This document shows positions 23,929 to 37,030 of a stretch of DNA of 64,000 nucleotides, in pieces. The notes beneath the pieces are model-generated. The model did not search any database, had not been told where the DNA came from, and saw nothing but the letters and a program-made list of their open reading frames with translations. The position numbers and the translations under genes were made by a program. Source of the stretch: Cryptomeria japonica (taxonomy: Eukaryota; Streptophyta; Pinopsida; Cupressales; Cupressaceae); NCBI RefSeq assembly GCF_030272615.1, contig NC_081411.1:41219140-41283139 (forward strand). Direction: 5' to 3'. Position 1 is the stretch's first letter. Each line of letters starts with the position of its first letter.

Positions 23929-24760
23929 AACCAATTTATAATAAACTACATTCATTCATATATACACATCCATTACATTATATATTCATATACTTTAATG
24001 TCTTACACATGTCTTATAATACATTCATTATTCTTCATCCATATATACATATATCATATATATAATTCACACTTCACTATTCTCTCATTTATATTTAGTC
24101 CATATATGCTTCCATACTATTCCACACTCTTATCTCTCACTTCTCCCACTTTGTAGAGTCTCTTAATGCCTTTCTATCACATCCTTTCATAATAACTCTT
24201 AATTATCTTATTCCCATGAATTTTTCTTTTATTCTATAATATTTTACTATTTTATAGCTTATATAGGCAGATTAGAGGCATTTTAAGGTAATTTAAGGGG
24301 TATATAATGGATATCTAGGTCTAGAAATCACCCAATGACATCTATGATGCCTCACAACCCTATTTACTACCAAAAAGGGTCAATAAAACTAACAAAAAGA
24401 GAAACCACAAGGCGATATACATGATAACGATAGCAATAAAATTCTTGGACAACAAAAATACAAGATGCTTAGTTAGGAGGGCTTGAAATCACCACTATGA
24501 CGTATGATGCAAGAAACCTTCCAACATGGTTGAATCAAGTAGTTTAAAAAAAGGAAAAGGAAATATAAAGAACCACATGAAGAAGAATTTGTCATCTTAG
24601 ACGAATCCTTTGAAACCCTTAGTAGTAAAAGTAAAAAGGGAAAAAAGGGCATCTTTATTGGCTACTAACTAGCATGAACACCTAATGGATCAAATAGTTG
24701 TACCATTGGTGGACAAACCCAAAGAGGAAATTTAACCACAAGAAATTATCAAATCTAGGA
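23929..24760. other. AT-rich stretch without recognisable feature
   Basis: Contains short ATA/CAT-rich runs (23940-24170) and no frame, LTR end or RNA gene that I can support. Confidence 0.5.
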
Positions 24761-24761
24761 T

Positions 24762-25364
24762 GGAGATATAAGAGTCCAAACTAGACTAGATGAAAAATAA
24801 TCTTTGTAAATGGTTGTGCAAATCATCCTTAAGTGTATGAAAAAGGATGAAACTAATAAAGAGGAGTTGAAAGCACAAATTGTGAAACTTAATGCACAAA
24901 TCATAGGACTTGTGGATTTGGCCACTCCATCACTGAGACTACAAGGATCATTGAGCAAAGAGAGAAGACTCTAGCACCTAGATGGATTGCTCGTTGATGC
25001 TACCGAGTGGAGAGAGAACTTGCAAACCCTAGAAGATGAAGTGATTAATATGGCAATAAAGTTTGATCATTATTTGAGTGATGAGGTAAGTTTAGCTCAA
25101 TAGATGCAAGTTGGAGTATATGAAAGTATAATGACATGGGAGAACTATGTCCCTATGTTCAAAGGATAAAATCCACAAGTTCAAAAGAAATGCTTAAGGA
25201 AGTTGTTATAGACAATAAAAATTAAGATTTACCAAGCAATGGTTGAAGGCTATGAGGATGATAATCAAAACCTTGAAGAGATGTAGAGACAAGTTGATAA
25301 AGAACCAAACCTCTACAACCAAGTACTAAGGAAAATTAAAGAGTTTATGGGAAGTCTCTCTTGA
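24762..25364 (+). pseudogene. Decayed coiled-coil reading frame of unknown function
   Basis: One constant frame runs from about 24762 to a TGA at 25362, with Met codons at 24810 and 24837. It is rich in Lys, Glu, Leu and Asn (KKDETNKEELKAQIVKLNAQI), suggesting a long helix. In-frame stops at 24798, 24807, 24972, 25101, 25167, 25209 and 25284 are all TAA or TAG, and each could be a changed Gln codon. A neighbouring open stretch at 25607-25825 may be the continuation. It could be an old retroelement gag, but I see no zinc knuckle and no LTRs. Confidence 0.4.
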
Positions 25365-25606
25365 ACAATCTAGGAGACATATGTTTTAGTATAGACACCT
25401 TATACAATGCCTTAATAATTCAAATATAATTTGCAAATTGACAAGTTACAAAGGAAATAATTGATGAGATGATGCAATAAAAATTTGAGTTATTGAAAAT
25501 GTAGTAAGAGATTCCCATTTTCAAAGAGCTATGAAGAATGTTAGAAAAATTCAACTACTGTTAGGGCATTAAAATCAAATGCATCAAGAAATTTGATCTT
25601 GGTGAT

Positions 25607-25825
25607 TTGAACGAAATGGTCAATGCATTTATTGACACATTTCTAGAGCATGAAGGAAAAATAAGAATATGGATATTTATTTCTAAAGTGCATTGTCACT
25701 CAAGAGAGCCTAGTATTTGTATTTTGGATGAGATTATGGATAATAAATTAATCATTTTTGTCCTTCCATGTAGCCACCATGTAGTCTACCCTCAACTTGC
25801 AGTTCCAAGCACAAAATTTGAGTAG
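25607..25825 (+). pseudogene. Short open fragment, possibly the tail of the preceding frame
   Basis: 72 codons starting MNEMVNAFIDTF, with hydrophobic and Cys/His residues toward the end (CSHHVVYP). No family recognised. It is only notable for its proximity to the preceding decayed frame. Confidence 0.25.
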
Positions 25826-28130
25826 AAGGCTTGGCATGAAGATTTGACCCCTAATTTAGGGCCTCAATGCATTCCTTTTTCACTTTTATAATAACTACAT
25901 GCCCTTTTTAGGCACTTAGGAATCGGTTTTTAGCTAGTTAGGTTATTGTTTTGATTAGTGTAGTTGGTAACAAGTAGTAGCTAGATTATTAAACACCCTA
26001 GTTAACTAGGATATTTCAACACCTAAATCCAAAAGCTATGGAGTTTGATAAGTTTTATAAAAACTATATAGTCTAACTTTGGAATCTAAATTAGGGGTTA
26101 GAAATTTCGCTTTCTTGCACAAACTATCATTTTGCAACACACAATATATGAAAACCAGAATGTTATATTTTTTGAGAAATTGATGAATGAATTAAGCTAT
26201 TGTTTCACTAGAGATGGGTTTTTGATCACTTGGAATTAATTTCCTGCAAATTTATTTGTTTAGAAGTGGATAGCTTGATTGGATTTGCATTTGAATGTAC
26301 TTACATAATATTCTGTGTCATTTTAGTGCTTAGGTATGGCATAATGATCCAATAAAATCTAGAAAATCTTAGTTTTGTTCTTTCCTTTGATGATTGCATT
26401 GATATTATATTTAATTATGTCAATTTCTACTTAATATGGTATTGGTTATCTTAGATTCAATCCAATGTTCCAAACAAATAAATGAATTCATCTTGTCATT
26501 ATCTATTTTAGTTTAGCATTTTATTCATATTTCTCCCTAACCTACCTCTTTTGCATTATTATGGACATCTATTACAATATATTTATTTCAAAGAAGCATT
26601 TATGATTTCTAGATCTACTTACGAGCATGTATACATTTAAAATTTCATAATTATAAATCTTGCATGTTAGTGTGTTCCAGGAGATTGAAAGAGTTTGAAA
26701 TTCATTAACTCTTGGCTTACACCCGTGTTTGCTAGGAAAGGCCTCTCATAAAACATATACATCAGCCATTGGATTGTTTCAACATGGTCAAAACTTGACT
26801 ATAACGAGACCTTGGAGTAATATTATTACTTTTCAAGAGGAGTGATCAATCTTTGTATCACTAGTTGTGCTAACACCATAATCAACGAGTTAGTTGAAAA
26901 ATTTGTAGTAGAATATTGTGTCTGGGTTTTCATATCGATGTTTCTTATTACACTTTATGATTCATTATCATGAAGTGGAGGAATAATGGATCATTGAGTG
27001 TAATCTAAAACATTGATGAAAATATTTAAACATAATTTTTCTCAAAAACTTTCTATATCAGGTTTTGTATTTTGAATACATAGATAATTACTAATTGAAA
27101 ATTGGGTTAGCCCAAAAATTCAAATTTGAATTTAAAAGTTATGGGGTCACTTATTCAAATTGCACAATTAACCTAAATTAATCTTATAAATTGTGATTCT
27201 AAACATAGGCAAGGAATGATAAATTGAGGAAAATACCAATCCTAGTTATTAGTAGATGAAATCAAGTAATGTTTGAATTGTGTACCAACTTTCAATCACA
27301 CCAACTGTATATTTGTCACCACATAAAGGATAAGAACCAACATGAAACCACAACAAAAGGGAAAAATACTAGTATGCAACTTTTACCCTTACACATAAGT
27401 AATGTTTTATCATAAATTACTAATGATGTACTCTATTTATTTATTAAAAAAATATGATATATAAGAAAAATATACTTCTTTCGATATAAAAAATAAATAA
27501 AAACTAGCACTTGCACCCCAACGACGTGCAATGGTTGCATTGATAGTTAGATATAGTCAGATTCACTAAAGCATTAATAGTGAGACGATTAAAAGACATG
27601 ATTCATTAAAGAAATTAATAGTGAGAAAGATTAATGTGAAATTCAACTAAGATATTTTGTCACTTCACGATTCCCATACTTGTTTTGGGTTTTTGAGGAG
27701 CAGGTGGATAAGTGATTCACTGATTTTGACAATGATAATAAAAATTGTATTGCTTAAGGAGGCTCAAATAACTACTCCAAGGGATAGTGTACATGAATTC
27801 TAAGATCTTTGGAATGAATTTATGCCTTACATTTTCCATCTTGAGGATAGATTTGAAATCATAGTATTATACACTTAATCTTTTACTATACGCTCTGAAA
27901 AAAAAATTATTCTATCTATAGAATGGCCAATTTTGTCTAGATAAAATAAATGAATGAATGAAAGTTTTTAATGACATCCACAAGACTAAACAGACTATGG
28001 GACCGAGAACACCCTCATTACTTTATCTTTAAACTCTTTTCAATGTCAAATCTCTTGCTATTAATCTTGACTAGTACACTAGTTGTCTAATAAATCATGT
28101 CTTCTTGAAATAGTTGATGCATCTTATCAA
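25826..28130. other. Intergenic sequence without recognisable feature
   Basis: AT-rich DNA with no coherent frame on either strand and no repeat pair that I could find inside the window. Confidence 0.45.
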
Positions 28131-28139
28131 CCTTCAAAC

Positions 28140-28980
28140 TATTTTTGCACTGATTACAAATATCCTCTGATGGAATGCCATTCCATTTCCAATGCTCCCT
28201 TATTGTAGAAAATGCAAGCTCTTTCTTCCCAAGTTTCCTTGGGTATCTTCCACCTCTCAGTCTCACACCTAAGATGATGCGATCCTCTCCTCAGTTGTGC
28301 AACTAGTAGCCTTGCTTTCCCTTTAATAGCTACTCCTAGATATATTTTTCCACCATGAACCTTTGTTGGTTAAACTCTTTGATATAATATGCATTTTTCT
28401 GTCCAATCTGTTTTGTCCACATGACAATTCTAAATTTATCAATCACATAACTTTTTATTTCATCATTGGTGTGAGGACATTCTTGCAAATTGATGCCCCA
28501 CTTGTTCATCTTTTTTTTGTTATGTTTCATCCACATTTTCTTCCTATGACCTAGCACCTCTTCTACAACCATTTTGGACCAACGATGGTTATCCATGTTT
28601 TCAACCTTCTTTAAATAACTTACAAACCAGGTTATCGCGATGCCTCTAATGCCTAAATGCCTTCATAGACAACTCATCATCTCAACCATCAATGAATGCC
28701 CACAATACTAAATGTCGAAGGTGCAGATTCAGTTTGGAGAGCTTACAATGCATTTTGTAGTACTTGGAGTGTACACTCACCATTTGTACAACATTTCTGA
28801 AAGGGCAAACTTTACGTGAACTTGAAATTCTATCTCTCGCATACATTTTTGGAAGAAGATAATAGCTAAAACATCATCCATAAGAATCCACAAGAAGGTT
28901 GTATTTGAGATGGTGGATATCATAACCAAAGCATGGACTATTCTTCGGTACTAATATTTTATTTTATTTTAGTAAGGGTT
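28140..28980 (-). pseudogene. LINE reverse-transcriptase C-terminal fragment
   Basis: The minus strand reads KMWMKHNKKKMNKWGINLQ near 28550, then after a frame change IYLGVAIKGKARLL, and GSHHLRCETERWKIPK and WEERACIF near 28200-28280. This LRCET.RW...W.ER order is typical of the C-terminal, zinc-finger-bearing end of plant non-LTR retrotransposon ORF2. The final Cys residues are degraded (FYNKG where FCNKG is expected). Catalytic RT motifs are not in the window. Confidence 0.55.
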
Positions 28981-29330
28981 TTGTTTTTTATTAAGGAAAA
29001 TCAAGTTTTAAGGGACCTGAAACCCGCTTACATATCGAAAAGTTAAGCAATAGAGAAACTAGAATAGACAAAACAAAGAGAGAAGGTTGCAAAAGAACAA
29101 CACATAAGACAAAAACCAAAGAAAAGAACAACAAAAGGCCAGTGAGAGACTGACACACCTAAAACAAAATTACATTCAGGTGAAAACCTTTATAGTCTCT
29201 TCCACATCCTTGACCAACATCATCATCATATTTGCTGCCTCTTTCAGGTCTTTATTTTTCTGCATCTGTTGATGGCCTTTGGTCTTCAGCTCTAGCTCAC
29301 TTGCATTTTGCCTAGTTCTGCGTCTGGAGG
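28960..29330 (-). mobile_element. LINE 3'-end fragment (ORF1 tail plus 3' UTR)
   Basis: On the minus strand a short frame ends VKDVEETIKVFT-stop. A T-rich 3' UTR follows, with GGGTTTCAGGTCCCTTAAAA and CCTTAATAAAAAACAAAA, a LINE-like tail. It is adjacent to the RT fragment on the same strand but beyond its 5' side, so it is probably a separate insertion. Confidence 0.5.
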
Positions 29331-29699
29331 AGTGTTGAACAAAACTAGAAGGGTTTTGTTAAGTTTTGTGCATTTTGTAAATATTTTGTGATTTGAAAAC
29401 CTCTTTGTAGTCAAGTTTTCAAGATTTTAGATGGATAGAGAAAGAATAAAGTTGATGAAAATAAAGAAAGTGATAGCCAAGCATGTCACTTCTACAAGCA
29501 GAGGACGGTTTGATAAAAAACAAATGATCTTTCTATTCTATGTGACACAAATACCTTTACTAGCAAGAGGGAAAACACATTTTGGAATTCTTCCAACTTA
29601 CTCTTGTCAACCTATAAATTATTTTTTTCTGCTACACATCGCAATTGCCAATATTCACCTTGCAATATCTTCCGTCTTGCAATCAAAGCTCACCTTATA

Positions 29700-30117
29700 G
29701 GGGAGAGGACCCAATAGTTGAGTGCGTTCCAATTGTTGTGATAGTAGTTGTTGATTTAATAACCATACTTGTTGATTTAATGTCTAATTTTTTTGACAAT
29801 ATTGCACTAATAGTTGTGACTTTAATACCCATAATTGAATGAAATGTACCCTTAGTTGTAAAAAGCAACCAATCATGTGATGCAACATCAACTAAACATA
29901 TATAGGGGCCCCTTATGTACGACTATTGTTCTCACCTTTTTTGGGGGGTATTTTGGATACCTTGGCAAAAAGCATGTTGATGTGGCCCTGAAACCTTAGT
30001 TATAAGTAGTGGACTTACCAAGTGAGCTACTGTAAAAATTTGGGAGTGATTTGAAATTTTCATGTAAAATTTTGAGAAGCACAAAGTTAGGGTGTTCAAC
30101 TACTAGGTCCTCTCCCC
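29700..30117. mobile_element. 418-bp MITE with GGGGAGAGGACC ends and TA flanks
   Basis: Left end GGGGAGAGGACCCAATAGTTG and right end CAACTACTAGGTCCTCTCCCC are inverted copies with two mismatches over about 21 bp, each directly flanked by TA (29698-29699 and 30118-30119). A TA target suggests a mariner-type source transposase. No coding region inside. Confidence 0.72.
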
Positions 30118-30654
30118 TAAACACTACAAGGTGATTTAGAAAACCGTTGTCTCGAAAATGAGAAAAAAATTCTATCGTCAAGCATGAGACAAATCCGGCG
30201 GATGTTTCCCACCTATAATATTCTATTGGCCAATTAAGTCAATGTTTTTTTTTTTGAAGGCACATGTGAGTTTTAACTCAACTTTTAATTAATCAAACAA
30301 AAAATAAATATGCCATGTACTATAAGGAATGCCACTTTAGCTTGCAACTATTTGGTCAGTCTTAGTTGTTATGTGTCAATCGCGTGGGACCATGACTAAA
30401 AATAAATATTTTTCAATTAATTGGGCAATAACACGTTATAGGTGCACCTACCCACATTATCTTCCACAATGAATCCAACATTGACCAGTATAAACAATAC
30501 GACTCGCTGACATATTCTGAAAATTAAGAAATCTATTACGGCTTTGTTTCGAGGAAAGAAAACAATTTTTATACTCAAACAGGAAAAACATGATCATGGT
30601 AGTCTACTCTTTACTTAGAATTCAACTTGGCAAAGGTTATGTAGATGCAGTGCC

Positions 30655-30663
30655 TTATAAAAA
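30655..30663 (+). promoter_or_regulatory. TATA box of the SSL gene
   Basis: TTATAAAAA lies 75 bp upstream of the ATG at 30738. A transcription start near 30690 would leave a short A/C-rich leader ending in AAATTGAG just before the ATG. Confidence 0.7.
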
Positions 30664-30737
30664 GTCTATTCTATCTTTTTGTGTGAGGACTTCAATCCGA
30701 AGCAACAACACACAAAAAAAAGTTGATTCAAATTGAG

Positions 30738-33700
30738 ATGGCAGAAGCCCAAGTTAAGAATGCAGCCTTATTGGCTGTTCTGTGCTTGGCCTCAGCAGCA
30801 TCATGGAATTACTTGGTTAGAACATCTCAAATTGATCCTGCCCCCATAAGTCTTTTGCCGTCCCTCCCATGAGAGATGGTATTTATGCTCCCAATGAGAA
30901 GCTTGAAAAGGCAGAAAAGATAGGATTAGGGCTGGTACATGGGCCAGAAGATTTCGCTCTTGACAGAGAAAAGAAGTCCCTTTTCACTGGATGTGAGGAT
31001 GGATGGATTAAGCGGGTTTGGTTTGATGAAGGGAGGGTGGAGAATTGGACATTTGGTGGGGGGAGGCCTTTGGGTGTGGCGGTTGGGAAGAATGAGGAGC
31101 TCATTGTCTGCGAACTGCGTAGGGTAAGCTATTTGACTTGTATGCAATCACACGCTATTTATAATGTCTTAATTGTAATGTCCTATAAAATTCTACTAGT
31201 AGTTCAATGTATTTAAACTATTTAAATTAGGCATATGTATTCGTATGTTCCAAACAGTTAAATAGTGCCTGCTATATTTTAAAAGTAATTTGATGATGCA
31301 GAGCATTTTGTTTTAAAAGTTAAGTCCTATAAAATGGAGATTGCATGTGTTATATACCCACGCCTTACCATCCTCAGAGGTATTCTTTATGTTTTTGTTT
31401 TATCTACCATCTCTTGAAGGTAGTATTTTCATGCTTTATAAAATTTTGGATTGACGATTCATGGTTTCCTTGTAAAAACAATATTAGGGCTTACTGAATG
31501 TGACAAAAGACAATGTGGAGGTCTTGTGCAATGAGGCTGGCGGATCAAAACTCAAGTATGTGATATGATATCTATTCCCCTGGTTCTCTTGCATCTGTTT
31601 TGCTACTTGAAACACCATTTATTAGTAAACTGACAAGAAAAGTTTAATAACAAAAGTGAAGAAGCAGGCAGAGCCCTTTATTTTTCAAACATACATCTGG
31701 GGAACTGTGTTTAATCCATTTTTATTTACCTCTTATATCTGTTCATGTTTATAGATTGACTGACCCATTACATGGAAAGAAAAGCCAGCTGAAAGTCAAG
31801 TGTGAATTGGTAGATCAGTTCTCAGAGCAAGGAAATTAATAGTCACCAAAACGAAAAATTATTATATAAGATAGGTCTAATCCCCAAAGAGGAAAAAAAC
31901 CATAGTGGCTCGAGACATGTCTGTAAATTGCCAAACATTTCTTTTAAAATAGATATTTTCTTTCTTTGGAAGTTACCTTGTTGATGTTCTTTTTTCTAAC
32001 TGAAATACATAGACCATAACTATACGAAGGGTTACGAGTTTATCAAAATTTCTGTTTAGTCAGATTTATAGTTAAAACATGAAAGCATCAGACACCGCTG
32101 TTCCATTGCCATAAACATAGAAAGAAGCAAACCATCAGTTTAAAACTTCAACCAGAATCAACTTCAATCGTATCAACCCCCTCAATAGAGTAATAACGAT
32201 TTCCAAAGTCTTCAACATAATCATCAGTATTGATATTTATTATTTATGATCTATAGTCCTTAATTATCTTACATTGAATATTGAGGTAAATGATAGGAAG
32301 ATATGAAGAAGGTATTGCATAAATAGGATCAGGAGCAGCTGTTCTGAATAAATTCCCAAATCAATCGATTGAATCTGTTTTCCAAACATGTTGACTTACT
32401 TACCCTAAATAGGCCTCTAAGATAAAGTAATCCGTTTGAGGCTCTTTATAAGTAATTATTTGCTATTCAAACTCAAAATCACAGAGCATTATGCAGTTGA
32501 GTGGGGCAGAGTCGCAGTTTAGAAAAGAATATAGACAGGTTGTCACTTAGGATCACCTAATTACTATTAAACAATGATTTATATGATATCCAATTAGCTT
32601 TGTGTCCAAAATCCAAAGACGACCAATACCTGTTACTGCTAAGTTGCCCAAATCACAATCAAATGTGGATTTCTTTCGTGTTCATGGTTTGTCGGCTCAA
32701 ATTTTGGTCAGAGATAAATTCATGTAACCACTTACCAGAGAAATTTGGTGCCTAACACCTCCATGAAATTTGTACAGGACTTACACTGGCCTTTGTGTTA
32801 AGGCGCAGCAACAATAATAACTGTCCAAAATTTACCCAGGAGTTGCAACTGGGCTCTACTGGTATGGTGTGTAGTCCGCGTATGGCCAAAGTGCTAGAGT
32901 ATAGAATTCTATGCGCAATTGGCTGACAAGACAGTTCAGATCTTCACTGTAGTGAATATTGTCAAATCACAACTATGTGGCGTTCTCTAAACTATTGCAG
33001 TATGACCTAGCCAAATGGTCAAGGATAAAAAATACAGGCTACCCAAACTGCAAGGGCCAAAAATTGAAGGTTGTCTGTGGCTGTGCAATGGGCTAGCGAA
33101 ACTACAAAAAAAACAAATTTCATTTCACACGGTTTTCAGAGGAGTTGAACTGATGTCATTGTACTTCAAACTATACATTCATATGAAAAAATGAAATTAA
33201 GGTACTCACTAATGTGACTCTACAATGTCTCTCAAGCAGAGGTTTAACCTGTCTTCAACTCTATTCGTTTGTTTTGCCTTGGAACCCTCTCCTAAGCAGA
33301 GGTCTAACCTTTGCTGATCTACATGGATTGGTAAGGTTTGGTTTCATTCCCAAGCGTGGTAATGAGATTAACTTATCTGAACAAAATTGAGATAGATAGA
33401 TACATACATATAACATAAGACAATTAGAAAGAAATTCCCTTCTAGAGTTCTACTAGGAAGGGGGTTTACGAGGGGTTTTCCTTTACCAAATCGACATCTG
33501 CCCAGGCTATGCCCTAATAAAATAACCTTTACCTCTTATCAAGGGGCAATATAAAGTTGTACACTGAAAAACATGAATTCTTTTCTTCGACTTCCCTGCA
33601 TGGTCTAGGATTATAAAAAAATTGAAATTTTTCTTAATTAAATAAGCGACCAATTTCAAAAGTGACTTCTCTTTTTTTCACAGGATGCCTGATGGAGTTG

Positions 33701-34933
33701 ATGTTTCAAAAGATGGTGTGATTTACTTCACAGATGCTAGCTATAAATACAGCCCTGCAAAATTTGAGTTAGAAGTATTTGAATATCGTCCTCATGGAAG
33801 GCTGATCAAATTCGATCCCACCACAAAAACTGCGACTGTTCTGCTCAAGGACCTTTACTTCTCCAATGGAGTGGCTCTGTCTGCCCAAGAGGATTTCCTG
33901 GTTTTCTGTGAAACTTTCATTTTCAGGTGTAGGAAATATTGGCTAAAAGGAGAGAAATCAGGGAAAATTGAAACATTCCTTGAAAATCTACCTGGATTTC
34001 CTGATAATGTTAGAGTGGATGCAGAAGGCACCTTCTGGATTGGTCTTCTTGGGGTAAATATATTTCTGCTATTTTCCTTCATTCTTTCTAAAATCCCAAA
34101 AATCTTGCTACAACAAATGGTTGTACACCATAACCCTATACATTAATCGTAAAACATGAACAATATTCCTTGCAAGCTTAGGGTATTAAAGAACATAAAT
34201 GTTCCCTCCTATATCTTCTTGCATTCAAATCCCTCTGCATTTCCTACATGTGCATAAGGCTAGACTACTGAATTGTCACTCACCATTAGGAAAGAACAGA
34301 GACGTCCCTATCAACACTATTAGGACAAGATAAGAATATAGGAGCACAAATTTCATTTCCCATCTCCTTTCTGCCTTCCACCTTCTGCCTTCCACCCATG
34401 CAGATGAGCTTAATCATCAAAGACCACTTGACCTTTAGATTGACAGAGAGAAGGAAAAGTACTTTTTTTTATCATCAAATGTACATGAACATGTCCTACA
34501 AGCTTAGCCCCTCTGCCCTCCCTTCTTGTCTATAATGCTCGATCATCAAAAGAGCATTAGAACTTTAGATAGAGGGAGGAGACAAATTTCCCCTGATCTT
34601 GCATTCTTATTGTTAAATATATTTTGAAATCCATTATTTAATCTTTTACCAGTGCTCAATTCAATTTTTTCTTTTCTGCAGAGACGAACCTTGCTATGGG
34701 ATCTGACTGTCAAATACCCAGCATTCAGGCATGTTTTGGTGAGGATGTGGAGTATCATAAACCCATATGTATTGTTTAAGAAAGGGGCCATTCTGAACTT
34801 GAATGAGAATGGAGAACCCATTGCTTTCTTTGAGTCTAAAAGGCCACTCATTACTGGTGGAGTAAGGTTGGGCAACCATTTGTATTTTGGTGGCATTCTT
34901 GATCATTCCCTCAATAGTCTTGAACTCCCTTAA
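30738..34933 (+). CDS. Strictosidine-synthase-like protein, four exons, with a one-base frameshift in exon 1
   Basis: Exons by splice signals: 30738-31123 (donor GTAAGC), 31488-31555 (donor GTATGT), 33684-34053 (donor GTAAAT) and 34682-34933 (TAA at 34931). Introns end in TTAG, CACAG and GCAG. Joined length is about 358 codons, normal for plant SSL proteins. The N-terminus has a hydrophobic signal/anchor (ALLAVLCLASAA). The body shows the six-bladed propeller signatures HGPEDFALD, GRPLGVAVG, DGVIYFTDAS, SNGVAL, CRKYWLKG, GFPDNVRVD and GTFWIGL. The family is secretory or vacuolar; most members do not make strictosidine, and the substrate here is unknown. Exon 1 needs one extra base at the C-run before 30869: the upstream ATG frame ends at TGA 30870, while ATG 30869 opens the domain frame without the signal. 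Either a young pseudogene or an assembly error. Confidence 0.85.
32085..34740 (+). repeat. Source copy of a segmental duplication (intron 2 to exon 4 of SSL)
   Basis: Matches 37451-39608 in the same order and orientation: the start near 32085, the block at 32780-33110, the pre-exon block at 33110-33683, exon 3, intron 3 and the start of exon 4. The copy is shorter, mainly through deletions in intron sequence. Confidence 0.85.
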
Positions 34934-35514
34934 TTTCTCCTCTTTGCTTGCTATAATATTGTCAACAAAGAGAATTTTTTCTTGCATGGCATTTTTATAT
35001 GTTCAATGGCAAGCATCATTCTCCATCTACATCTACAATGGTTGAAGACTGCCACCTTGAATGCTTACTGAATACAAAAATTTACTTCTGATGCCCATAA
35101 CAACGTTGCAATGCATCATTCATAATTGTTTATCTATGTTCTTTGTCTCTTCCATATCTTACATTTGTGTTCACGTCTTTTTGCACTAATCAATAATTCC
35201 ATTTCTAAAGTTTAAAATGTTGGATGCAACAAAAATGCTGTCAAACAATTGAAACGAAAAAACGAAAGAAAGACTTTCTTCAAAAGTAATAATTATTGCT
35301 GTTTTGCTACTGAGAAATTTGTTCCGTCTCTTTACAAATCAAGGTTTAAAATGAAATTCCCTTAAGGTTAATGCATCCTAAACAAATGAAATGCATATTT
35401 ATTAAGTATAAATAAATTTGAATTAACTAATTATTGGTGTGGATAATTCAGTAATTAATTTTAAATTAAGAAAATTAACTGATCAGTAGATAGGGTATTT
35501 AGTTATAGTTATAG
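34934..35514. other. SSL 3' flank
   Basis: AT-rich sequence downstream of the SSL stop. No second gene or repeat pair identified. Polyadenylation signals cannot be chosen with confidence among many A-rich hexamers. Confidence 0.4.
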
Positions 35515-36205
35515 ACGTGTCATCGAAAAGGGAATCAGTGTTGGATTTTGGGGGCCTTCCTTTTCGATGCTGCCATTGTTTCTCGACTAGTCTTTTGGCC
35601 ACGGATTGTGCTCTCTTGCGCCATAAAGGTGCTGCTACTTGGTGGAAGGACGCTAATGGTGATCACTTGATGGTCCAAGCTTCCGAGTCTTCTTCCGATG
35701 ACAGCTCAAAGGATGATGATGACTCCTCCCAGAAGGATGGTTAGCCTCTTGCTGCTTGTGTGGCCTCCTCAGTCCTGTGGTTCCCACTAGGCCTGTTGCT
35801 CTTGTTCAGCTCCAGTCTTTGGTGAATGACGCTTTGCCTTGTCAGCTTTCTGCTCTATGTGCTGACAGGCTTTCTAAGGGGATTTCCCCTCATGCTCCCC
35901 AATGTAATGGTGTTCTAAATGATGGTTTTGCATGGATTGTTGTTAGTCAACACAAAAAAGGTTCTTCTTCCTTCTCTTACCAAAGTCTTTCTTGAGTTGT
36001 GGGTGAAATTTCTATATGGACCATTGAGGTCAATGTGGTGTATGTGGACTGTTGTGGTCTATGTGCTGTAAGTGATCTATTTAGTTTTATTCATGATCTG
36101 TTGTAAGTGGCCTTTTATGGCCTATTTGTTTGCCCTTGGGGCTTTTGGTTGTATAGGTCAGCACCTTTAATCTGCTGCTTAATTAATCAAAAACAAATGT
36201 TATGT
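35515..36205 (+). mobile_element. LINE ORF1 C-terminal fragment with 3' UTR
   Basis: The frame 35517-35744 reads GLPFRCCHCFSTSLLATDC, close to the zinc-knuckle segment of plant LINE ORF1 (the position expected to be His is Leu). It then gives GAATWWKDANGDH and an acidic Ser/Asp tail ending at TAG (35742). It is followed by about 460 bp of G/T-rich 3' UTR and an A-rich end (AATTAATCAAAAACAAA). Very 5'-truncated, so immobile. Confidence 0.6.
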
Positions 36206-36879
36206 GGTGGGTGAGTGTCTCTCTTATTTTTAATTTTGAAGAGGAAGACATTTAGGGAGGGTTTAATGGAAAGGTAGAATTTTATTTTTTTGCCACTAGT
36301 CAATTATTGGAGTTTTTAGATTCTCACCAAATAATATAGATTTTTTTTTGGAAAGAAAACTATCTTTTTTCATATTTTTGAATCTTATTTTTTGCAAATC
36401 AATGAGATAGTAGTGCATAAGACAAAGAACAATAACACAAATACTTAAAATTTAAAAATTATCATTGTATATTTCAGTACTAAAATTTATTTTAATTTTA
36501 TATTTTTCTCACTTTTATTCCATAGAGCTTAAAATAGATCTATTTTGGAGGATTTTCTTGTGTATTTTGAAAGTTTGGATCTAAGAAAACTTAGGCTTTG
36601 AATAGTGGCTATTTGTACATTAAATTGAACTCACACAAAATATTTAACATACTATATATCAATTTTTCTTTATCATTTTTTATATCTATATATTTTGTTG
36701 AATTGAATATGCAAAATAATAATTTATTCATGAGGCCACCAACTTCCATAAATCTCAGAGCTTAAATTTTTAAGCTTGAGTTGCACTACAAAATTCATGG
36801 GACCAACAACTTTAAAATACTCCTAAAAATTCTTAGAACCCATTGAATTATTTTAGAATCCCCCTCCATAGGACAAGTA

Positions 36880-37030
36880 ATGATGATTATGTTGAAGATT
36901 TTGGAAATCTGTATTACACTATTGAGGGGGTTGTTACAATTGAAGGTGATTTTGCTTGAAGTTTTGAAGTGATGGTTTGCTTCTTTCTATGTTTATAGGA
37001 ATGGAACAGTGGCATCTGATTTGATGTTTC
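36880..37030 (-). repeat. Inverted arm of the SSL-intron repeat
   Basis: Reverse complement of 37451-37600 over about 150 bp with few mismatches; the same sequence occurs in direct orientation in SSL intron 2 at about 32080-32230. With 37451-37600 it forms a hairpin with a ~420-bp loop. Confidence 0.85.
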
